64,000 nt of DNA from Caballeronia sp. dw_19 (GTDB lineage Bacteria > Pseudomonadota > Gammaproteobacteria > Burkholderiales > Burkholderiaceae), in assembly GCF_018449515.1 (NCBI RefSeq), contig NZ_JAAVUQ010000016.1:118297-182296 (forward strand). The letters are read 5' to 3'. Shown piece by piece: positions 16,496-25,407 of the stretch (positions within the stretch are counted from its first letter, which is position 1; every line of letters begins with the position of its first letter). A program made the translations under genes and the position numbers. Below the pieces are notes generated by a model that saw only the letters and a program-made list of their open reading frames with translations, had not been told where the DNA came from and ran no database searches.

Positions 16496-17160
16496 TTTGG
16501 ACCGGCTAGCGTCTTTCCGGGGCGCCTGTTGGTGCGGGAAGACAAGACGGACAACGCAATTATTGTGGTTTCGGGCGTCGGTCTTCCTCGAGGATGCTCA
16601 CGACTGCATCTAATGTTTTCGCGTAACCGACATGCCATACGCAACCCTTGGAATAGACATCTGACGCAAGCTCATATTTCACATGAATACAGTTTCGTTC
16701 GGATAACTACTCAATAGCAGTGAGGAGTGCATCGTCGAGCGGCTGGTACGGGCGAACTGCTCTAGCTGACGTTTTCTCAAGAGGGGGGCATAAGCCCGGT
16801 TGCGGCGATAACGCGGGTTATCGCGGCGATACTCGCCGCATAGCGTCGGGGCAGGGCGACTTCAGGGACGTTTGGCCTCGTTGGGTTGCTTGCAAGCGCC
16901 GACGATTGGATCTTCGGAAGATTGCTGTTCGGCCGGAGCGGTCGTTCGCCGGTTAATCTTGCTATGCCAGCTCATCGCTTAAGACCAGCCATTCATTAAC
17001 GCCAGGGACGAACGTCTGCTACCGGCTTCAACGAACGAGCGCCTCCGACCCTTCCGAGTCATTCGAGCTTGCGTGTCCGTTGCTCCCATCACAATGAAAA
17101 ACGGTTGAACTGGTTGTTTACAGATTCACTGCGTCGGCGCTCCTGGAAGTGTGGACCATG
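16496..17160. other. Gene-poor interval with nested inverted repeats
   Basis: I see no convincing gene in this stretch; the open frames are short, lack RBSs and show no family motifs. Two overlapping hairpins occur: GCGATAAC (16805-16812) with GTTATCGC (16817-16824), and GCGGCGA (16823-16829) with TCGCCGC (16833-16839). They may be a REP-like relic. No U-tract follows. Confidence 0.4.
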
Positions 17161-17172
17161 CATGGGTCAGTA

Positions 17173-17195
17173 ATATTTTCGCTGTGCGAAAATAT
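17173..17195. promoter_or_regulatory. Putative IclR operator upstream of the citryl-CoA lyase operon
   Basis: ATATTTTCGC (17173-17182) and GCGAAAATAT (17186-17195) are perfect 10-bp inverted arms separated by 3 bases. Weaker copies of the core TTTCGC-N3-GCGAAA follow at 17196-17210 (10 of 12 positions) and 17247-17261 (10 of 12), giving a multi-site array before the gene at 17328. The same core forms the palindrome at the iclR gene. Confidence 0.65.
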
Positions 17196-17327
17196 ATTCG
17201 CTAGGTGAAACCACCTATTGGTGGTCAGATCGGAGCTTTGTTACAGTTTCGTCTACCGAAATAATGCGCGTTAGCCGAAATTATTTCAGCTGAAACATCG
17301 CTATCCATCGCATCTTCAAAGGTCGCC

Positions 17328-18104
17328 ATGCAAATCGGAAAACCCAGTCAGCTACGCACGTCGATTTCTACCGCAACGCCTGACAGCATCACGGTCCGTA
17401 ACCGGGATCTCTGCAAGGAGTTGATAGGCCACATGAGTCTGACCGACTTCTTTTGTCTGCTCCTGACGGGTCAGCCGCCCACGGACGTCCAGCGCCTGTT
17501 CCTCGATGCATCCCTGGTGTCGATTTCGGAACACGGGCTGGTGCCGTCCATACAAGCCGCCCGCATGACATTCGCGGCAGCCCCCGAGGCTTTGCAGGGC
17601 GCGGTGGCAGCCGGCCTGCTGGGATGCGGGTCGGTCGTCCTCGGCAGCTCCGAAGAGGCGGGCAAACTCTTCGCCGGGTTGCTCGCGAAAACGCCGCAAG
17701 AGGGCACGCTCGAACAGGTGGTCGAGCGTGAAATCTCGGCACTGCGGGCGCGGCGGGCGCCGTTACCCGGCTTTGGGCATCCGCTGCACCAGCAGGAAGA
17801 TCCCCGCGCCACGCGCTTGCTCGCCATGGCGGACGAACACGGCACCGCGGGCGCGAACGTGCGGGTGCTGCGCGAGATCGCTGCCGCGGTGCCGAAAATC
17901 TATGGCCGGGCATTGCCGATCAACGTGTCGGGCGCGATTCCAGCCGTGCTGCTCGACGTCGGTTTTCCGCTCAAGGCCTTGAAAGGCGTGCCGCTCGTCG
18001 CGCGGAGCGTGAGCCTCGTCGCACATCTGCTGGAGGAGAGCATGGAGCCGATCGGCTTCGCGCTGGCCCATGCCGGCGAAAGCGCGATCGAATACGTCGG
18101 CTGA
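17328..18104 (+). CDS. Citryl-CoA lyase (citrate synthase-like)
   Basis: A 258-residue short citrate-synthase-fold protein, about 60% the length of true citrate synthase. The citrate synthase signature is recognisable in PGFGHPLHQQEDPRA (~residues 146-160), with the catalytic histidine in GFGHP. Proteins of this size are usually annotated as citryl-CoA lyase, which cleaves (3S)-citryl-CoA, or related acyl-CoAs, to acetyl-CoA and an oxoacid. It is the first gene after the IclR operator array and is followed by a CoA-transferase that could make its CoA-ester substrate. Confidence 0.7.
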   Translation: MQIGKPSQLRTSISTATPDSITVRNRDLCKELIGHMSLTDFFCLLLTGQPPTDVQRLFLDASLVSISEHGLVPSIQAARMTFAAAPEALQGAVAAGLLGCGSVVLGSSEEAGKLFAGLLAKTPQEGTLEQVVEREISALRARRAPLPGFGHPLHQQEDPRATRLLAMADEHGTAGANVRVLREIAAAVPKIYGRALPINVSGAIPAVLLDVGFPLKALKGVPLVARSVSLVAHLLEESMEPIGFALAHAGESAIEYVG

Positions 18105-18156
18105 ACAAGCACTCCCGGAATACAACGCGGCGGTTGCCGCACATGGAGCAATCGAA

Positions 18157-19290
18157 GTGATCAAGGTATTGCAGAACATTCGTGTCATCGAACAAGGCAC
18201 ATTCATTACCGGGCCGGCCACGGGGATGCTGCTCGGCGATCTCGGCGCCGACGTCATCAAGGTCGAGCAGCCCGGCTCGGGCGACCCTTTCCGGGCCTTT
18301 CGCGGCGGCCTCTACAGCCCGCACTTCCAGACCTACAACCGCAACAAGCGCAGCGTCACGCTCAATACGAAGGATGCCGGCGACCTCGCCACTTTCGACG
18401 AGCTGATCCGTACTGCGGACGTGTACATCCAGAATTTCCGGCCCGGCGCGGCAGCGCGCCTGAACGTGGACGAAGCGCGTCTTCGCGCAATCAACCCTCG
18501 CCTGATCTACTGCTCGATCAGTGGCTTCGGCCAGTCGGGGCCGTCAGCGGGACGTCCTGCGTACGATACGGTCGCGCAAGCCGCGAGCGGATTCCTCGGG
18601 CTGCTCGTCAATCCGGAGAACCCGCGCGTGGTCGGACCGGCAATCGCCGATTCGATCACGGGCTTCTACGCCGCCTACGGCATTCTCGGGGCATTGCAGG
18701 AGCGCGCGCGCACGGGAACGGGCCTGAGCGTGGAAGTGTCGATGCTCGAGGCCATGACGCATTTCAACATGGACGCATTCACGCACTACTATTCGGCGAA
18801 CGAGGTCATGGGACCCTACAGCCGGCCGATGGTCTCGCAGTCATATGTCATGAAATGCCGGGACGGCAAATGGCTCGCGCTGCATATGTCGTCGCCGGAA
18901 AAATTCTGGCAGGGGTTGGCCTTGGTGATCGGCGTCCCGGGCTTGCTGGACGACCCGCGTTTCTCGACGCGCGAGGGCCGCATCGACAACCAGGATGCGA
19001 TGATCGACGTCCTAACGGGAATATTCGTCGAGCGTGAGCGTGACGAATGGTGCAGCCTCCTGCTCGCGCAGGATGTACCGCACGCGCCCATGTACGACGC
19101 AAGCGAAGCGCTGGAAGACCCTCAGGCCAAGCACCTGGAATTACTGGTGAGCGCGCGCCACGCGACGATGGGCGAGTACAAGACCGTGCGCAGCCCGGTT
19201 AGCTATAACGGCGAGCGCTCGCTTTCGATCGTGCCGCCGCCGGTACTCGGCGAACACAACGAAGAAATCCTCGGGCCTCTGCGCGCGTGA
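18157..19290 (+). CDS. Family III CoA-transferase (CaiB/BaiF)
   Basis: A 377-residue CaiB/Frc-type CoA-transferase. The N-terminal GPATGMLLGDLGADVIKVEQPGSGDPFR is the family signature, with the nucleophilic aspartate expected in the LNTKDA region region (~residues 68-73). Family III enzymes move CoA between carboxylic acids, for example succinyl-CoA to citramalate, malate, oxalate or benzylsuccinate. I start at GTG 18157, preceded by GGAG at good spacing; the open frame reaches back to 18070 inside the lyase gene. It probably activates the organic acid brought in by the downstream carrier. Confidence 0.8.
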   Translation: MIKVLQNIRVIEQGTFITGPATGMLLGDLGADVIKVEQPGSGDPFRAFRGGLYSPHFQTYNRNKRSVTLNTKDAGDLATFDELIRTADVYIQNFRPGAAARLNVDEARLRAINPRLIYCSISGFGQSGPSAGRPAYDTVAQAASGFLGLLVNPENPRVVGPAIADSITGFYAAYGILGALQERARTGTGLSVEVSMLEAMTHFNMDAFTHYYSANEVMGPYSRPMVSQSYVMKCRDGKWLALHMSSPEKFWQGLALVIGVPGLLDDPRFSTREGRIDNQDAMIDVLTGIFVERERDEWCSLLLAQDVPHAPMYDASEALEDPQAKHLELLVSARHATMGEYKTVRSPVSYNGERSLSIVPPPVLGEHNEEILGPLRA

Positions 19291-19366
19291 GACATCGCCG
19301 CGCTCGCCAGAGATGGGCCCGGAACACATTGCCGGGCGGCGCGGGAACAACAATCAGGAGACTGTC

Positions 19367-20713
19367 ATGGCGTTGAGCGTGGAAAAAGCCGGCATGAGCC
19401 AGCTTTCGCAGGACCTGGAGAAAGCAACGTACGACAAGGTGTTCTGGCGCTGTGTGCCGCTATTCTTTCTTTGCTACATGGTGTCGTACCTCGACCGGGT
19501 CAACATCGGCTTCGCGAAGCTGCAGATGCTCGGCGACCTGCATCTCAGCGACAACGTGTACGCGTTGGGCGCGAGCATGCTGTTCTGGGGCTACGTCCTG
19601 TTCGAAATGCCGAGCAACATCGTGCTGCACCGCGTGGGAGCGCGCCGCTGGATTGCCCGGATCATGGTGACCTGGGGCCTCGTCTCCATCCTGCTGATGT
19701 ACATCGGGCCGCTGGGGCAGTTCTTCCATACCGGTTCGGCGACCATGTTCTACGGGCTGCGTTTCCTGCTGGGCGTGTGCGAAGCGGGCTTCTTTCCTGG
19801 CGTGGTTCTCTATCTGAACAGCTGGTTCCCATCGCACAAGCAGAACCGCGTCATGGCCGGTTTCATGGTGGCGCTGCCGCTGAGCTTGTGTATCGGCGGA
19901 CCGGTCTCGGGCTGGGTGCTGCAGAACATGCACGAGACGCTCGGCTTTCGCGGCTGGCAGTGGATGCTGATCGTTGAAGGTCTGCCCGCCATCATCCTTG
20001 GGGTGCTGGTGCTGCTCACGCTGACGGAAACGATCGACGATGCCCGCTGGCTTACGCCGGAAGAGAAGTCGCTGTTGAAGCGCAACATCTCGTCGGAGAA
20101 CGTGACGAAGACCCACGACTTTCGCGCCGCATTGAAAAGCCGGGGCGTATGGCTCCTGTGCGGCATCTTGCTCACCATGAACACCGGCTTCTATGGCTTG
20201 TCGTTCTGGCTGCCGTCCATCATCAGCGCCGCAGGGCTCAAGGACGCTTTTCATATCGGTTTGCTTGCCGCCGTGCCGTATGTCGCCGCCAGCATTGTGA
20301 TGGTCGCGAACGCCATGCATTCAAACCGCACCGGGGAGCGGCGCCTGCATGCCGCCATTCCAGCGCTGCTGGCCGGTATCGCATTGATTCTCAGCGCGAT
20401 ATTCACGCACCAGCTCTCGGTGTCGATCCTGCTCATTTCGATCGCCGCATCCGGGATCATAAGCATCATGCCGATCTTCTGGACCTTCGCCGGCCGCCTG
20501 CTGTCGGGCGCAGCGGCAGCGGCGGGCCTCGCGATGATCAACTCCATTGGCAGCTTGTCCGGCATCACCGGCGCAATGATCACCAACATGGCGAAGAACG
20601 TGACCGGCGACGTCAACAGCGGCACCTACGTGCTGGGCGGATGCCTGCTGGTGTGCTGCTGCCTGATTCTTTCGATTCCCCGCGCAATGGCGTCCACCGG
20701 ACGACCTGATTGA
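19367..20713 (+). CDS. MFS transporter, anion:cation symporter (tartrate/phthalate type)
   Basis: A 448-residue carrier with 12 predicted helices. YLDRVNIGFAK in helix 1 and the GYVLFEMPSNIVLHRVGARRWIARIM segment are hallmarks of the ACS family (tartrate, phthalate, glucarate and allantoate carriers). A GGAG lies just before ATG 19367; the frame continues upstream to 19313 without an RBS. Placed between the CoA-transferase and a porin, it should import the organic acid metabolised by this module. Confidence 0.85.
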   Translation: MALSVEKAGMSQLSQDLEKATYDKVFWRCVPLFFLCYMVSYLDRVNIGFAKLQMLGDLHLSDNVYALGASMLFWGYVLFEMPSNIVLHRVGARRWIARIMVTWGLVSILLMYIGPLGQFFHTGSATMFYGLRFLLGVCEAGFFPGVVLYLNSWFPSHKQNRVMAGFMVALPLSLCIGGPVSGWVLQNMHETLGFRGWQWMLIVEGLPAIILGVLVLLTLTETIDDARWLTPEEKSLLKRNISSENVTKTHDFRAALKSRGVWLLCGILLTMNTGFYGLSFWLPSIISAAGLKDAFHIGLLAAVPYVAASIVMVANAMHSNRTGERRLHAAIPALLAGIALILSAIFTHQLSVSILLISIAASGIISIMPIFWTFAGRLLSGAAAAAGLAMINSIGSLSGITGAMITNMAKNVTGDVNSGTYVLGGCLLVCCCLILSIPRAMASTGRPD

Positions 20714-20730
20714 GCCAGGTTTCGTCGCGC

Positions 20731-20749
20731 GCGCCGGGGTAACCGGCGC
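20731..20749 (+). terminator. Possible stem-loop between carrier and porin genes
   Basis: GCGCCGG (20731-20737) and CCGGCGC (20743-20749) form a 7-bp GC-rich stem with a 5-base loop, 18 bases after the MFS stop. No U-tract follows immediately, but the next 90 bases are AT-rich and could carry a separate porin promoter. Confidence 0.4.
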
Positions 20750-20840
20750 AAGCGAATTACAAGTTGTTGTTAATTATTTAGTAATCCTTTAAATCTATTC
20801 GTATTTCATAGCTAAAAGAAAAACCTCCCGGAGACCGATA

Positions 20841-21929
20841 ATGAAAACTTCCATCAAGGCGGCGTTGCTGTCGTCGGCTGCCATCACATGCTCGCTGGTC
20901 AGCATGGGCACCGCCTACGCGCAAAGCAATGTGACGCTGTACGGATTGATCGACGAAAGCCTCAACTACGTGAGCAACGAAGGCGGCCACAGCGCTTTCA
21001 CGCAAACGTCCGGCAACGTACAGGGCAGCCGCTGGGGCATCAAGGGCACGGAAGACCTGGGCGGCGGCTACCAGGCCATCTTTACGTTGGAAAACGGCTT
21101 CGCGCTGAACAACGGGGCGTTCGGTCAGGGCGGCCTGGAGTTCGGACGCCAGGCCTTCGTCGGACTCACGACGCCCGCCGGCACGATCACGTTGGGACGG
21201 CAATACGACTTCCTGATCTACCTGTACTCGATGACCAACCTGTTCAACGTCGGTACGTACGGTTTCCATTTGGGAGACTACGATCGCCTCGGAGGGGAAC
21301 GGCTCAATAACGTCATTGCCTACCAGAGCCCGACGTTCGACGGGTTGAAGGTGGGCGTGCTCTACGCGCCGGGCGGCCAGCCCGGCCATCTCGCGGCAGG
21401 CAGCGCGCAAAGTTACGGCATCTCGTACAGCAGCGACAATCTGAATCTCGCCGCCGCGTACACGAGCGTGAACAATACGACCATCACGCCGGCCGCGACG
21501 ATCGGCGTACCCGACCTGTTCGGCACGCCGCAAAGCGGAACGGTTGCGCTCAACCGGATTTCGACTTTCGCGGCAGGAGGCAGCTACAAGTTCGGTCCCG
21601 CGTTGCTGCATGGCGTGTATTCGCTCACCGACATGAAGGGCGGTAATTCAACCGCCGTGCTGAGCACCTGGGAGGGCGGTGTGACCTATTGGCTGACGCC
21701 GGCGGTATCGGTGCTCGGCGGCTACGCCTACTCGAAGCTGAATGAAACCCGCTGGGGGCAATACATGGTCTCGGCTGACTATTTCCTCTCGAAGCGAACT
21801 GACCTCTATGCCCTGCTCAACTATGAGCACGTGCATGGCGGCGACGTCCAGGCTACGCTGTTCACGGCAACGCCTTCGAGCGGCGGCAACCAGACCATCG
21901 TCAGCCTGGGCATCCGGCATCGGTTCTGA
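20841..21929 (+). CDS. Outer-membrane porin, Burkholderia OpcP/OmpC type
   Basis: A 362-residue trimeric porin. The signal peptide ends at AYAQ, and the mature start SNVTLYGLIDESLNYVSN plus GSRWGIKGTEDLGGGYQAIFTLENGF are the conserved first strands of this family. The protein ends in phenylalanine (GIRHRF), the outer-membrane assembly signal. It follows the carrier gene within the IclR-flanked module and probably gives the substrate passage through the outer membrane. Burkholderiales carry many paralogous porins, so specificity is unknown. Confidence 0.9.
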   Translation: MKTSIKAALLSSAAITCSLVSMGTAYAQSNVTLYGLIDESLNYVSNEGGHSAFTQTSGNVQGSRWGIKGTEDLGGGYQAIFTLENGFALNNGAFGQGGLEFGRQAFVGLTTPAGTITLGRQYDFLIYLYSMTNLFNVGTYGFHLGDYDRLGGERLNNVIAYQSPTFDGLKVGVLYAPGGQPGHLAAGSAQSYGISYSSDNLNLAAAYTSVNNTTITPAATIGVPDLFGTPQSGTVALNRISTFAAGGSYKFGPALLHGVYSLTDMKGGNSTAVLSTWEGGVTYWLTPAVSVLGGYAYSKLNETRWGQYMVSADYFLSKRTDLYALLNYEHVHGGDVQATLFTATPSSGGNQTIVSLGIRHRF

Positions 21930-21957
21930 CGCGTCGCTGCCAGGGTTTTGCCGCCGA

Positions 21958-21984
21958 ACTGTTTTTCGCAGGGCGAAAAACAGT
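21958..21984. promoter_or_regulatory. Putative IclR operator at the iclR gene
   Basis: ACTGTTTTTCGC (21958-21969) and GCGAAAAACAGT (21973-21984) are perfect 12-bp inverted arms with a 3-base centre, 37 bases before the iclR ATG. The core TTTTCGC-N3-GCGAAAA is identical to the array before the citryl-CoA lyase gene 4.8 kb upstream. Confidence 0.7.
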
Positions 21985-22021
21985 ATAGTTGAGCCCTGTC
22001 GATGACCGCCTACCTTCTTTC

Positions 22022-22843
22022 ATGACTCAAACGCCGTCTGAACGCATTGATGAGACTCATCGGGATTTCGTGGCCGCGCTTGCGCGCGGCCTCTCGGTGA
22101 TCCAGGCCTTTACCGAAGATCAGCCGGAAATGACGTTGAGCGAGGTCGCCCAGGCCGCGCAGATGAACGTCGCCACTGCCCGGCGCGCGCTGCTCACCTT
22201 GCACTCGCTCGGGTACGTGGGAATGCAGGGCAAGCGTTTCCTGCTGTTGCCGAAAGTGTTGTCGCTTGGGGTGGCGTATCTGCGCTCGATGAACTTCAAG
22301 GACCTGGTCAACCCGTACCTGCAGGAAGTCGCGGACGAGTATCGCGATTCCGTGTCCTTCGCGGTCCTCGATGGCGACGACGTGGTCTATCTTGGCCATG
22401 TACCCAGCAAGCGCAGCATTACGCGACGGGCGTCCGTGGGATATCGGCTACCTGCCTTCTGCACGTCGCTCGGGCGGATCCTGCTCGCCAATCAGCCGCT
22501 CGAAGAACAGCAGCGCCTCTTGACCCGCGCGCCTTTTCCGCAATATACGGCCAGGACCCTGGTCCAGCGCGACGACCTCGCCCGCGAATTCGCGAAGGCG
22601 CTGACCAACGGCTTTGCCACTCAGCAGGACGAGATCGAAATGGGCGTCGTATCGATCGCGGTGCCGGTCTGCGATCCTCAGGGTAACGTGATCGCTGCGA
22701 TTAATTGCTCCTCGGAGACGGACCGCACCACGACCGATGACTTGATTGCCACGCGCCTACCGGTCTTGAGGGAGGCTCGCGCGCATATCGAATGGGCCAT
22801 TCGCCGGGCGCCTGCACTTGTCCATTCGATCCGCTCGTCCTAG
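22022..22843 (+). CDS. IclR-family transcriptional regulator
   Basis: A 273-residue regulator. Residues ~18-75 form the winged helix (LARGLSVIQAF, TLSEVAQAAQMNVATARRALLTLHSLGYV), and ~85-265 the IclR effector domain with RRASVGYRLPAFCTSLGRILLA and VSIAVPVCDPQGNVIAAIN. It is closest in pattern to PcaR/PobR-type activators of aromatic or organic acid pathways. The palindrome directly upstream and its copy before the lyase operon suggest autoregulation and control of the whole 17328-21929 module. An alternative TTG start at 21989 has no better RBS. Confidence 0.85.
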   Translation: MTQTPSERIDETHRDFVAALARGLSVIQAFTEDQPEMTLSEVAQAAQMNVATARRALLTLHSLGYVGMQGKRFLLLPKVLSLGVAYLRSMNFKDLVNPYLQEVADEYRDSVSFAVLDGDDVVYLGHVPSKRSITRRASVGYRLPAFCTSLGRILLANQPLEEQQRLLTRAPFPQYTARTLVQRDDLAREFAKALTNGFATQQDEIEMGVVSIAVPVCDPQGNVIAAINCSSETDRTTTDDLIATRLPVLREARAHIEWAIRRAPALVHSIRSS

Positions 22844-22936
22844 CGCGCGACGTAGCTCCATTGACAACCAAGTCGTATAGCCGGCCAACTCAGCTGGCGC
22901 CGAGTGCTATGGGTGTTGAATCTTTATCGTGGGCGT

Positions 22937-23854
22937 TCATTCCATTGGATCCGGGCCTATCTCTGGCTTGCCGCCTTTCGTACAAAGGTGGTCGAGAAGG
23001 TGCATGGCCGCTATCGGCAAAGGCGCCGTTGGTTTGAACAAGAGCTTGAGCTGCCGCCCGGCCCACGGTTCGTCGAGCCTCACCTTCGCGTAGTCGGAAT
23101 GATCCCGGTCGGCAAGTGCGATTTCAGGGATGATGGCAATGCCCAGTCCGGCAATGACCATATTGCGAATCGCCTCAAAGTTAGTGACCTGGATGGCCAG
23201 ACGCATAGGACGCCCAAGCGCCTTGGCCGCTTGGATAGCAAGGGCCAGAATGGAGGCGCCGTCTTGCATGCCGACGTGCTCGTAATCGAGGGTCTCTGCG
23301 AATTTCACGCTTTTACGTCGACCTAAGGGGTGGTCCGCGGGTGTGATCAGGACTAGCCGATCAGTGCGGAACGGCCGTTCCGACAGGCTTCCGTCGATGT
23401 AGGATGCCGCGGCTATGCCTATGTCCGCATCACCGCCGAGTAAATCCCGCGATACCTGCTCACTGAGACGCTCGACAAGCCCGATCTGGACATTGGGGAA
23501 GCGATTGACAAACGACTTCAGTTCCTTCGGCAAATAATGCGCCATCGCCGTCAGGTTGACGGACAGCCGCACCAGCCCTCGCACCCCGTCTCCATACTGC
23601 CCCATCTCACATTCGATCTGCTGCAAATGGTCCATCACGATCTTCGCTCGCCGGTATAGCGCGTTGCCTGCGGGCGTCGGCTCGACGCCGCGGCTACGGC
23701 GATGCAGCAACGGCGTTCCGGCGTCCCGCTCCAGGTCCGAGATGCGGCGGCTGACAGCGGACACTACGATATTCCCCCGTTCGGAAGCGGCGGAAATGCT
23801 TCCTCCTTCGATGACAAAAATAAAGAGGCGCAAAGTTTCAATATCGAAACGCAT
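22937..23854 (-). CDS. LysR-family transcriptional regulator
   Basis: A 305-residue LysR protein: N-terminal helix-turn-helix (residues ~5-62, with SISAASERGNIVVSAVSRRISDLE) and a periplasmic-binding-protein-like effector domain (~90-295). The residues ITPADHPLGRRKSV and GLGIAIIPEIAL are typical of this domain. It is divergent from the leuC-leuD pair at 24001, with 146 bases between starts, the standard arrangement for regulating the divergent operon. The inducer is unknown. Confidence 0.85.
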   Translation of the reverse strand: MRFDIETLRLFIFVIEGGSISAASERGNIVVSAVSRRISDLERDAGTPLLHRRSRGVEPTPAGNALYRRAKIVMDHLQQIECEMGQYGDGVRGLVRLSVNLTAMAHYLPKELKSFVNRFPNVQIGLVERLSEQVSRDLLGGDADIGIAAASYIDGSLSERPFRTDRLVLITPADHPLGRRKSVKFAETLDYEHVGMQDGASILALAIQAAKALGRPMRLAIQVTNFEAIRNMVIAGLGIAIIPEIALADRDHSDYAKVRLDEPWAGRQLKLLFKPTAPLPIAAMHLLDHLCTKGGKPEIGPDPME

Positions 23855-24000
23855 GGTCTGACAGATCCTTCACATAAAACTCGGGCCGAAGAGCTTTGCC
23901 GGCCCGTGACGGCAGTTGTCGCGAACGGTCAATTCAATCCGATCCCCGGCTTGCTATCCTCATCGTCAAGCATCTCCCACGCTTTCGATGACGGATAACC

Positions 24001-25407
24001 ATGGCTTACCCCCAAACCCTGCTTGAAAAGATTTGGCAGCGGCACGTCGTTTCACAACTGGATGACGATTATTTTTTGCTGTATGTCGACCGGCACCTGT
24101 TGAACGAAGTGACGAGTCCTCAGGCATTCGACGGCTTACGTGCCGCCTCGCGCCAACCGTGGCGCGCTTCATCGGTATTGGCGACCGCAGACCATAATAT
24201 TCCCACAACAAATCGCCTTGCGGGGATGCACAACGAATCGGCCAAGCGACAATTCGTTGCGCTACAGCAGAATTGCATCGAATACGCCTTACGTTTTTTT
24301 GAGCTGACGGACCGCAGGCAAGGAATCCTGCACGTCGTCGCGCCGGAGTTGGGCGAGACCCTGCCTGGCATGACGATCGCGTGTGGCGATTCCCACACCA
24401 CGACGCACGGTGCATTCGGTGCGCTGGCGCTGGGTATCGGCACATCGGATGTGGAGCAGATTCTCGCAACGCAATGTCTGGTTCTGCGCCGGCCCAAGAC
24501 ACTGAACGTGCAAATCCGGGGCGAACTACCGCGCGGTACTTACGCGAAAGACGTCGCACTGGCGTTTATCGGCCGGTATAAAACCGACTTTGCCACTGGG
24601 TTTGCATTGGAATTTTCAGGTGAGACGGTATCCGGATTCAGCATGGAAAGCCGCATGACATTGTGCAACATGGCAGTGGAAGCGGGCGCTCGCTGTGCCC
24701 TGATCGGTGTCGACAAGAAGGTGATCGATTATCTCGACGGACGCCCGTCCAGCCCGGTTGGTACGGAGTGGGATGAGGCAAAGCGGCTATGGTCGACATT
24801 GCACAGCGATCCCTCGGCCGAATTCGACAAGACGGCGGTGTTCGACGTGAGCGACCTGCGGCCCCAGGTGACGTGGGGAACGACGCCCGCCATGGTCACG
24901 AGTATCAATGGATGCGTGCCCGACCCGGCTGCCGAGTCAACGCACGAGCAGCGCGCCGCAGCAACGCGTACACTGGATTACATGGGACTGGATGCAGGAA
25001 CGCGGATTCGGGAAATCAGGCTCGATAAGATTTTCATCGGCTCGTGCACCAATGCGCGCATCGAGGATCTGCGCATTGCCGCCGATGTCGTGAAGGGCCG
25101 GAAGGTCGCATCCACGATCCGGCAGGCATTGGTCGTACCCGGTTCTGGGAACGTCAAGTACCAGGCGGAAGCAGAAGGTCTGGATCGGATTTTTGTCGAG
25201 GCAGGATTTGAGTGGCGCGAACCGGGCTGCTCCATGTGCCTTGGGATGAATAACGACAGTCTTGGTGAGGGCGAACGCTGCGCTTCAACCTCGAATCGAA
25301 ATTTCGAAGGAAGACAAGGGCGTGGTGGCCGCAGCCATCTGGTGAGCCCAGCTATGGCGGCTGGAGCAGCTATCGCCGGACATTTCATCGACCCAGCGGA
25401 GCTCTGA
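24001..25407 (+). CDS. leuC: 3-isopropylmalate dehydratase large subunit-like (LeuC paralogue)
   Basis: A 468-residue aconitase-superfamily subunit of full LeuC length. The [4Fe-4S] ligands are in GSCTNARIEDLR and EPGCSMCLGMN; CGDSHTTTHGAFGALALGIGTSDVE is the conserved substrate region. It pairs with the small subunit starting one base after its stop (TGA-ATG). Because leuA and leuB are absent here and a LysR regulator is divergent, this copy may hydrate a catabolic substrate such as citraconate/methylmalate-type acids rather than serve leucine synthesis; that is inference. The biosynthetic reaction is isomerisation of 2- to 3-isopropylmalate. Confidence 0.8.
   Translation: MAYPQTLLEKIWQRHVVSQLDDDYFLLYVDRHLLNEVTSPQAFDGLRAASRQPWRASSVLATADHNIPTTNRLAGMHNESAKRQFVALQQNCIEYALRFFELTDRRQGILHVVAPELGETLPGMTIACGDSHTTTHGAFGALALGIGTSDVEQILATQCLVLRRPKTLNVQIRGELPRGTYAKDVALAFIGRYKTDFATGFALEFSGETVSGFSMESRMTLCNMAVEAGARCALIGVDKKVIDYLDGRPSSPVGTEWDEAKRLWSTLHSDPSAEFDKTAVFDVSDLRPQVTWGTTPAMVTSINGCVPDPAAESTHEQRAAATRTLDYMGLDAGTRIREIRLDKIFIGSCTNARIEDLRIAADVVKGRKVASTIRQALVVPGSGNVKYQAEAEGLDRIFVEAGFEWREPGCSMCLGMNNDSLGEGERCASTSNRNFEGRQGRGGRSHLVSPAMAAGAAIAGHFIDPAEL

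Noticed and set aside
17284..17295. Perfect palindrome TTTCAGCTGAAA before the citryl-CoA lyase gene, considered as another IclR site
   Set aside because: The half-sites resemble the motif but the centre spacing differs by three bases from the TTTCGC-N3-GCGAAA sites.
23960..23991. Imperfect inverted repeat TCATCG/CGATGA before leuC, considered as a LysR site
   Set aside because: The spacing and bases do not fit the T-N11-A pattern of LysR boxes well enough.
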